Source: Bacteroidota bacterium (lineage in GTDB: Bacteria > Bacteroidota > Bacteroidia > Bacteroidales > UBA10428). From it: a stretch of 64,000 nucleotides of DNA. The notes beneath the pieces were generated by a model that was not told the origin of the DNA, ran no database searches, and saw nothing but the letters and a program-made list of their open reading frames with translations. This document shows positions 58,761 through 64,000 of this stretch, piece after piece (the stretch's first letter is position 1; the number at the start of each line of letters is the position of its first letter). The stretch covers positions 166,617 through 230,616 of the forward strand of contig JAEZZA010000032.1 in assembly GCA_023442525.1 (NCBI GenBank), read 5' to 3'. The position numbers were made by a program, and so were the translations under genes.

Positions 58761-60073
58761 TACTGTTCGATCAGGTCTTTTTCGGATACCTTCTTTAACG
58801 AGGAACCATTCTTAAGTTGTTTTGTGATGACGTTATAGGGAGCAGTAACAACTTCCGTACCAACTTCAAGGCCTGTTATTATCTCGATATAATCATTATC
58901 CTGTATGCCTGTTTTGACAACCTTTAAAGCAGCTTTCCCTTTATCATATACAAAAATCACTTCAGCAGGCCCGTCACCCTTTGCTTTACTTACATAGTTA
59001 CTGTCGCTGGTTATCAGCGAATCAGCCATGGTTGTAACGGATTGAAGTGGAACTGTAAGCACGTTCGTTTTGGATTCGGTGAGAATATTCACTGATGCAG
59101 ACATGCCCGGGCGAAAAGGCTGTGACTTCTGAGGAGTGATCAGATCACTATAGGATTCCTCAAGCAAAAGAATTTTAACTTCAAAGTTGGTAACCTGATC
59201 TGTTGTTATTCCGGTTGAAGTTGCTGAATTCGCAATTTCGGAAACTATTCCTTTAAACCTCCTGTCGGGGAAGGCGTCTACTTCAATAAATGCGGAATCG
59301 TTCAGATTCACCCTCACGATATCATTTTCATTAACTTCTGTAAGTACTTCCATGCGTTTGAGATCAGCAACCCGTAACATTTCTGTACCACTCATCATTT
59401 CAGTTCCCACTACACGTTCGCCCTTTTCAACCTTTAGCAGGGTTACAGTTCCGTCGATAGGTGCATAAACCGAGGTTTTTATCAGATTTTCATTGGCTTC
59501 TTTTAATGTAGCTTCAGCACTGTGAACATAAAATTCAGCCGAAGCAACCTTTTGTTGGGCAGCAGAAACTTCTGCTTTTGCTATATTAAATGCAGACTCG
59601 GCGGATTCCCATTCAGACTGGGAAATTGTGCGTTCATTCCATAATTTCTGACTCCTGTTATACGATAACCTGGCTTGTTCCTGCCTGGCCTCAACCTGGG
59701 CAAGCATAGCCTTTGAATTGGCCAGTTCTGCCCGGGCCGCATTAAGAGATGCCAGGGCTCTGTCGCGTGCCGATATATAATTATCAGGCTTGATTTTCAG
59801 GAGCAGCTGACCCTTTTTAACAAAATCGCCATCATTAACAAGAAGGTCGACGATTTCACCGGAAACATCAGGGGTTATTTTGACTTCAGTCTCCGGCTGA
59901 ATTTTGCCGTTAGCGGTTATTATTTCTGTAATGTTACGGATTGCCGCTTTTTCGGTTGAAACTTCGTAAGTTATAGATTTTCCAAACCAGCCGGCTTTTT
60001 TCCCGACTATGGCAAGGACAATTAAAAAAACAGTGAAAATTGCAAGGTAGATAAGGGTTTTACGGGTATTCAT
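58760..60073 (-). CDS. Periplasmic adaptor (HlyD/MacA-like) of an efflux pump
   Basis: Membrane-fusion protein of 437 residues. N-terminal anchor at ~7-25, biotinyl-lipoyl half near 60-95 (PDVSGEIVDLLVNDGDFVKKGQLLLKI), alpha-helical hairpin ~95-190, beta-barrel domain ~215-330 and a membrane-proximal part at the end. The pattern fits MacA-type adaptors. No ABC permease, RND pump or TolC gene is adjacent within the window; tsaB follows with a 1-base overlap. It is divergent from the metallopeptidase gene. Confidence 0.87.
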   Translation of the reverse strand: MNTRKTLIYLAIFTVFLIVLAIVGKKAGWFGKSITYEVSTEKAAIRNITEIITANGKIQPETEVKITPDVSGEIVDLLVNDGDFVKKGQLLLKIKPDNYISARDRALASLNAARAELANSKAMLAQVEARQEQARLSYNRSQKLWNERTISQSEWESAESAFNIAKAEVSAAQQKVASAEFYVHSAEATLKEANENLIKTSVYAPIDGTVTLLKVEKGERVVGTEMMSGTEMLRVADLKRMEVLTEVNENDIVRVNLNDSAFIEVDAFPDRRFKGIVSEIANSATSTGITTDQVTNFEVKILLLEESYSDLITPQKSQPFRPGMSASVNILTESKTNVLTVPLQSVTTMADSLITSDSNYVSKAKGDGPAEVIFVYDKGKAALKVVKTGIQDNDYIEIITGLEVGTEVVTAPYNVITKQLKNGSSLKKVSEKDLIEQ

Positions 60074-60120
60074 TATGGTGTTTAAAATGAGTTAATAATT
60101 ATTAAATGTAAAATTAGAAT

Positions 60121-60906
60121 TTGGCAATCACAATTAGCAAAAAGAGAGTATTTTTTGCAAAAATTGTGGGAATTGTGGGAGAAGATTTATTAAAGATCGT
60201 TAATTACAACGATATTGGAAATGTGGCATTTATAAGGAAAGATTCGGCAAGAAACCTGAAAATCACTATAAAACCATTTAAAGGGGTACAGGTTATTTTT
60301 CCCCGAGCTGTATCGTTGGAAAAGGCGGGCCAGTTTGTTGAGGAGAAAAGGCTTTGGATTAAAAAAAGCCAGTTAAAGCTTAAAAAACTCGAAAAAAGAA
60401 CAACAGTATTTGATGAGAACAATGAATACCGTACTCATGATCATGTGCTTGTTTTGCAGCGGCATGACAAACCAACAATAAAAACCGTTATAGGGAGTGG
60501 CAGGGTTCTGGTTTTATTTCCTTCATTTGCTGATGTCAGTGATCCCCGTATACAGGCAGCTATCAAAAAGGCCCTTTTGGTAACATGGCGGATTGAGGCT
60601 AAGAAAAATCTACCGGAGCGGGTAGATTATCTGTCGCGCAAGTTCAATTTAACATACAGAAGAGTAACGGTCCGTGATAATAAGTCACGATGGGGCAGTT
60701 GCTCCCGGGATAATAGTATAAGCCTGAACATTCACCTGATGCGTTTGCCGGAGCATCTGTGTGATTATATCATATTACATGAACTGGCACATACGGTACA
60801 CAGGCATCACCAGAAATCATTCTGGGATTTTCTGGATCAACTGACTTCGGGAAGGGCAAAAATTCTGGACAGGCAGATGCTTGAATACAGTCCTGAAATA
60901 TGGTAA
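60121..60906 (+). CDS. YgjP-like M48-family metallopeptidase
   Basis: Zinc peptidase-like protein of up to 261 residues. The C-terminal half carries RWGSCSRDNSISLNIHLMRLP split near residue 190 and the HELAHTVHRHHQKSFW site near 221, with the HExxH zinc ligands and the third His. This is the YgjP/DUF45 (WLM-like) pattern; substrates are unknown. No ATG precedes the domain: the frame can begin at TTG 60121 or at GTG 60166, the second giving a more typical N-terminus. The exact start is therefore uncertain. Confidence 0.78.
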   Translation: MAITISKKRVFFAKIVGIVGEDLLKIVNYNDIGNVAFIRKDSARNLKITIKPFKGVQVIFPRAVSLEKAGQFVEEKRLWIKKSQLKLKKLEKRTTVFDENNEYRTHDHVLVLQRHDKPTIKTVIGSGRVLVLFPSFADVSDPRIQAAIKKALLVTWRIEAKKNLPERVDYLSRKFNLTYRRVTVRDNKSRWGSCSRDNSISLNIHLMRLPEHLCDYIILHELAHTVHRHHQKSFWDFLDQLTSGRAKILDRQMLEYSPEIW

Positions 60907-60960
60907 TTTCGCTGTGTATACACAATTTTATGATGTAATTTTGCATAACATTTCATAATT

Positions 60961-61512
60961 ATGAAAAAAGTAATTGTTCATCTGGCAGATGGCTTTGAGG
61001 AAATAGAAGCCATAACACCTGTTGATGTACTTCGAAGGGCAGGTTGTGAGGTTGTTACTGTTTCGATATCAGGGAAGAATTCCGTAACAAGCCGGAGAAA
61101 TGTGACTGTGATGGCCGACCGACTTTTTTCGGAGTCAGATTATGAAACTGTGGATATGATTATTTTGCCCGGAGGACAACCGGGAGCCAATAATCTGAAT
61201 TCCCATGAAGGGTTGAAAAAGCAGATAGTCAGTTTCAACAATAAAGGAAAATGGTTAGCGGCAATTTGTGCAGCTCCGCTGGTTTTGGGAGGACTCGGAA
61301 TACTGAGGGGTAAAAAGGCAACTTGTTTTCCCGGTACCGAACAAAAACTAATTGATGCCAATTACACAGGCAATCCGGTAGAGGTTGACGGCCACATAAT
61401 TACCGGAAAGGGACCAGGCGTAGCATTGGAATTTTCGTTGATGCTGGCCGAAAAGCTTGTTGGGAAAGAAAAAGCCCGGGAGGTCAGGGAGGCGATGATT
61501 GCCGGCACTTAG
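60961..61512 (+). CDS. DJ-1/PfpI family protein (YajL-like)
   Basis: Class I glutamine-amidotransferase-like protein of 183 residues. The conserved acid is Glu in DGFEEIEAITP near residue 15; the nucleophilic Cys lies in AICAAPLVLGG near 100, and VDGHIITGKGPG matches the family C-terminus. Relatives act as glyoxalase III/deglycase-like or chaperone-like proteins; activity in this group is disputed. It is the last complete gene before the long non-coding stretch. Confidence 0.9.
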   Translation: MKKVIVHLADGFEEIEAITPVDVLRRAGCEVVTVSISGKNSVTSRRNVTVMADRLFSESDYETVDMIILPGGQPGANNLNSHEGLKKQIVSFNNKGKWLAAICAAPLVLGGLGILRGKKATCFPGTEQKLIDANYTGNPVEVDGHIITGKGPGVALEFSLMLAEKLVGKEKAREVREAMIAGT

Positions 61513-61563
61513 ATTCGATCGGTGGTTTCACCCCCGAAACCCCCACTTCATTCTTTGTAAATC

Positions 61564-61588
61564 TCCCGATACGCTATCGCTATCGGGA
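61564..61588. repeat. Hairpin TCCCGATA...TATCGGGA
   Basis: Eight-base arms separated by nine bases, 51 bases after the DJ-1-family stop. No T-run follows, so it is not a classic terminator; the sequence looks like a short interspersed palindromic element. Confidence 0.45.
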
Positions 61589-61891
61589 TCCCTTTGTAAT
61601 AAATTCCGGAACTTCCGTCATGTCACGCTACCCGGCCTCCCCGTTTTGTCGGGCCAGCGCACGGTACTTTTGGTTAAGTAGTGCTCAATATCATCAGTAT
61701 CAAATATTAAAATACAACTTTATTCTATATAAGAACCCAATAATACGCTAAATAGCACAATAACAAATATATACCATGTCTTCTTATCCAATGTACAGTT
61801 AATTTGGATTAATTCATTCCAAATTGATCCGGAATTCCACATAAATCACTGATAATCTATAACTCTTTTCCACTTCTTACGTAAAAATTCT

Positions 61892-61939
61892 GTATCCGCC
61901 ACGGATTTCTTTTGATTTTTAGTGATCCACGGTGGATAC
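61892..61939. repeat. Pair of related palindromes forming a larger hairpin
   Basis: ATCCGCCACGGAT (61894-61906) and ATCCACGGTGGAT (61925-61937) are each palindromic, and the two 15-base arms 61892-61906 and 61925-61939 can also pair with each other at 13 of 15 positions, one being a wobble pair. They lie 113-160 bases upstream of the cargo start. Confidence 0.55.
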
Positions 61940-62018
61940 CCGGGAATTAAAATGCAGTTATTAAGCTGGTTTTAATTTACGGAACAATAAACATTAAACT
62001 ATCTAATATCTAAAAAGA

Positions 62019-62035
62019 CCGGAGTCCGGAGGACT
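62019..62035. promoter_or_regulatory. Operator-like inverted repeats at the cargo promoter
   Basis: CCGGAGTCCGG (62019-62029) and AGTCCGGAGGACT (62023-62035) are overlapping perfect palindromes; the second touches the -7 box at 62035-62042. Confidence 0.4.
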
Positions 62036-62042
62036 AACTTTG
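62035..62042 (+). promoter_or_regulatory. Promoter -7 box for the terminal cargo gene
   Basis: TAACTTTG, an exact TAnnTTTG match, ends only 10 bases before the ATG at 62052. Either the mRNA is nearly leaderless or translation starts at the second ATG (62100). Confidence 0.4.
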
Positions 62043-62051
62043 GGCGTTTTA

Positions 62052-64000
62052 ATGAGTGACTCGATCCGACATATTCCAAGTTTAACTTATAAGAACCGAA
62101 TGGTTTTTATTTTCATTGCATGTGTAATTTTTACTCTCAATCAGAGTTTTATTGCTCTTGCGACAGATGATAAGGAGCCGGTTGCATCCCTTGGATATAA
62201 ATACCAGAAAATAATTACAATTGATCCTGACCATGTTAGCGGAAGTACCGACCTCGCTGACTTTCCGGTTTTAATCAGAATAAATAATGATCTTGATCTG
62301 GCCAATCATGTAAGTTCTGCTACGGGTTGGGATATAATTTTTACTGATATTGACGGGATAAAATTAAGCCACGAACTGGAATATTTTGACAAAGGAACCG
62401 GTTCTCTGGCAGCATGGGTTAAGCTGAACTTATCAGCGAGTGATGAAACCCGTATCATAATGATTTATGGGAATGACCGCGTTTCAACAAATCCTTCAAC
62501 AAAACAGACCTGGAATTCAAATTACATAGCTGTATGGCATTTGTCGGATTCAGAACCTTTCGATGATGCAACAATAAATAATAACTCTGCCAATAATAAT
62601 GGTAGTTCAGATTTTGAGGCCATTATCGGCCGTGCGCTAAGATTTAATGGTAGTGATTATCTGAGTAGCAACCATTCCTCCGTTTTCAATGTGGGCACTA
62701 AACTGACATTATCTGCCTGGATAAGGTTAGATGATGCTAATGAAGATCAAAAGATTATCGGTAATTCAAACCTTAACGAGGGTTATGTGCTTGGTGTTCA
62801 AAACAACGGGGTCTATCCGGAAATATGGAACTCAGGCGGCATCAGATACACATTTACCTCAGGTACCATTCAGAGTGATAAGTGGACGCATATTGCCTTA
62901 ACCTGGGAAACCGACGGTAATTTGATCGGATATCAGGATGGCGTTCAGGTTTACAGTATGCCAGCCGGCAGTCTTCCAATTGGAGACAATACATTGAATG
63001 CAATTGTGGGTGGGTGTCCCTGGAATGCTCTCACCTTAAATGTCGTCGGGCTTCTTGACGAAATAAGGATTGCAAATACTAATTATTCTGCCGACTGGAT
63101 TCAAACGGAATTCAATAATCAAAGGGAGTCATCAACTTTTTATAGCATATCTTCCGAAACGAGACATTCTTATTTCGATTTTGAGTTTTGCCAGGGAGAC
63201 ATGGTTTCGTATTCAGTTCCAAATTATAGTATCTACGATTATCAATGGGTTGTTAACGGTGGAACAATTATTTTGGGTCAGGGTACCTCTTCGCTTACTG
63301 TAATTTGGAACAATGTTCCGACTGATGATGAAAATATTCAACTTATTGTATCATCAGAAGATTTTGAAAATTCAATTGATTATGATGTTACTGTCAACCC
63401 GGCTCCAACACCTGTCATTTCAGGAGATGCATTAGTTTGTCCCAATTCGCAAAATGTGATATACCAAACGGCGTCATCCGGAAATGAATATCAATGGAAG
63501 GTTATAGGCGGAAGTATCGATGGTAGTTCTGTGAATCATCAGGTAACGATCGATTGGACTAATGGCGTTGATACCCTTTTGATCCTGACGGAAACGATTG
63601 CTGCTACGGGTTGTTGGGCTGTGGACAGTTTAGAGGTTACTTTAGGAGATACAACTTCTCCGGTAATTACCGCCCCGGATGATTACACATTGGACGGATG
63701 TGACACGGATGTGATTTCTGACTTTGGTTATAATGAGAGTGAGACCCCTGTAACACTAAGTGCTTACCAGGCACTGTCGGGGGCATCTGCCACAGACAAC
63801 TGTGAAATCAGCAGTGTAACTTACCAGGATAGCCGTGCAGGAAGCTGCCCGATCGAAGTTACCCGGACATGGACGGTGACGGATGGCTGTGGAAATACGA
63901 CGACCGTTACCCAGACCATAGATATAGACGACACGACAGCACCTACCGTTACGGCCCCTGATGATTACGAAATAGAGGGCTGTAGTACCGATGCGATCAC
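62052..64000 (+). CDS. Large secreted protein with DUF2341, LamG and HYR/SprB-like repeats, 3' end cut by window
   Basis: The frame is open from ATG 62052 to the window end, about 649 codons, with no stop. Signal-peptide-like segment at ~17-37 after a basic N-R pair. A DUF2341 domain follows at ~50-160 (FPVLIRINNDLDL, RIIMIYGNDR), then a LamG/concanavalin-like domain at ~175-345 (LTLSAWIRLDDA, KWTHIALTWE, GLLDEIRIANT). Residues ~360-535 hold Ig/PKD-like units with Q-W cores. From ~540 starts a tandem of HYR-like units (ITAPDDYTLDGC ... DNCEISSVTYQDS ... TVTDGCGNTTT). A second unit begins at the edge. The architecture is that of T9SS surface adhesins; a sorting domain is expected beyond the window. 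Confidence 0.85.
   Translation, partial: MSDSIRHIPSLTYKNRMVFIFIACVIFTLNQSFIALATDDKEPVASLGYKYQKIITIDPDHVSGSTDLADFPVLIRINNDLDLANHVSSATGWDIIFTDIDGIKLSHELEYFDKGTGSLAAWVKLNLSASDETRIIMIYGNDRVSTNPSTKQTWNSNYIAVWHLSDSEPFDDATINNNSANNNGSSDFEAIIGRALRFNGSDYLSSNHSSVFNVGTKLTLSAWIRLDDANEDQKIIGNSNLNEGYVLGVQNNGVYPEIWNSGGIRYTFTSGTIQSDKWTHIALTWETDGNLIGYQDGVQVYSMPAGSLPIGDNTLNAIVGGCPWNALTLNVVGLLDEIRIANTNYSADWIQTEFNNQRESSTFYSISSETRHSYFDFEFCQGDMVSYSVPNYSIYDYQWVVNGGTIILGQGTSSLTVIWNNVPTDDENIQLIVSSEDFENSIDYDVTVNPAPTPVISGDALVCPNSQNVIYQTASSGNEYQWKVIGGSIDGSSVNHQVTIDWTNGVDTLLILTETIAATGCWAVDSLEVTLGDTTSPVITAPDDYTLDGCDTDVISDFGYNESETPVTLSAYQALSGASATDNCEISSVTYQDSRAGSCPIEVTRTWTVTDGCGNTTTVTQTIDIDDTTAPTVTAPDDYEIEGCSTDAI
63678..63968 (+). 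repeat. Start of HYR/SprB-like tandem repeat array
   Basis: GATGATTAC recurs at 63678 and 63960, a period of 282 bases or exactly 94 codons. Both copies encode a TAPDDY-x-x-x-GC-x-TD segment, so at least two in-frame units are visible and more may follow. Confidence 0.65.

Larger units (their letters stand above)
61513..62051. other. 539-base non-coding region with several inverted repeats
   Basis: No coding frame of convincing length or composition is present on either strand. The left part (61513-61680) is GC-rich with a hairpin at 61564-61588 and C/T-rich runs; the middle (61681-61880) is AT-rich; a pair of related palindromes sits at 61892-61939; the right end holds an inverted repeat and a promoter box in front of the cargo gene. 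It may contain a repeat-element remnant plus the regulatory region of the cargo gene. Confidence 0.7.

Noticed and set aside
61499..61681. Short open frame of 60 codons after the DJ-1-family gene
   Set aside because: It overlaps the end of the preceding gene, spans the hairpin, has unusual composition (many Pro, Ser, Arg) and matches no family that I recognise.

Overview
The window reads as a chromosomal segment of a Bacteroidota bacterium, probably an environmental Bacteroidales/Marinilabiliales-type organism. The reasons are a type IX secretion system (T9SS) toolkit (PorX, PorW/SprE, PorP/SprF, large PKD/Ig-repeat proteins with type-B C-terminal sorting domains), the gliding-type ABC ATPase GldA, DUF4493 and DUF6132 proteins, an alanine dehydrogenase with an N-terminal extension, weak Shine-Dalgarno signals, and many intergenic TAnnTTTG boxes, the Bacteroidota -7 promoter element. 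I see no rRNA, tRNA, CRISPR array, integrase, transposase or prophage. Gene density is high.

Layout. 1-9.7 kb: the 3' part of a creatininase-family hydrolase, then a secretion block with a 455-residue T9SS cargo protein, a small DUF1761 membrane protein, a 1929-residue adhesin-like cargo protein and its PorP/SprF-type partner. 9.7-17.7 kb (minus strand): methyltransferase, alanine dehydrogenase, then tsaE-porX-porW tightly packed, followed by ComF and OsmC proteins. 17.7-24.4 kb: a Crp/Fnr regulator, ZIP and CDF metal transporters, RNase R, a nucleoside-recognition membrane protein and a small outer-membrane barrel. 24.4-29.8 kb: a sirtuin, a Wzc-type tyrosine autokinase with a Tyr-Gly tail, a tandem universal stress protein, a SiaC-like protein, and thioredoxin with DUF6132. 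30-35.5 kb: a three-subunit biotin-dependent acyl-CoA carboxylase, purine nucleoside phosphorylase and an epimerase. 35.5-43.9 kb: a DUF4493/lamin-tail lipoprotein and an exopolysaccharide precursor/export block (sugar transferase, Wza, GDP-fucose synthase, GDP-mannose dehydratase, WbpB-like and WbpA-like dehydrogenases). 43.9-53.5 kb: housekeeping genes metK, gldA, asnS, rpoN, cvpA-like and tyrS, with a PAP2-like membrane protein, a glycosyltransferase and a radical SAM protein. 53.5-56 kb: a second chain-length determinant and an O-antigen ligase/polymerase. 56-61.5 kb: PP2C phosphatase, DUF3108 protein, tsaB, an orphan HlyD-type adaptor, a YgjP-like metallopeptidase and a DJ-1 family protein. 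After a 539-base non-coding stretch with several inverted repeats, a third large secreted protein (DUF2341, LamG, tandem HYR/SprB-like repeats) starts at 62052 and runs off the end.

How it fits together. The two themes are cell-surface display and surface polysaccharide. PorW (machine component) and PorX (response regulator) overlap by 4 bases, and three cargo genes and one PorP/SprF gene lie in the same window. Polysaccharide genes are scattered over three separate loci (25-27.6, 37-44 and 53.5-56 kb) with two chain-length-type proteins, so they may belong to one dispersed system or two. I did not find an obviously undescribed multi-gene system. The most interesting leads are the PorW-PorX pair, the repeat-rich cargo at the right edge with palindromic upstream DNA, the Tyr-Gly hexanucleotide repeat in the kinase tail, the altered metal site of the CDF transporter, the partial UDP-sugar acid pathway, and a degenerate heptamer repeat between the giant cargo gene and its PorP/SprF partner.
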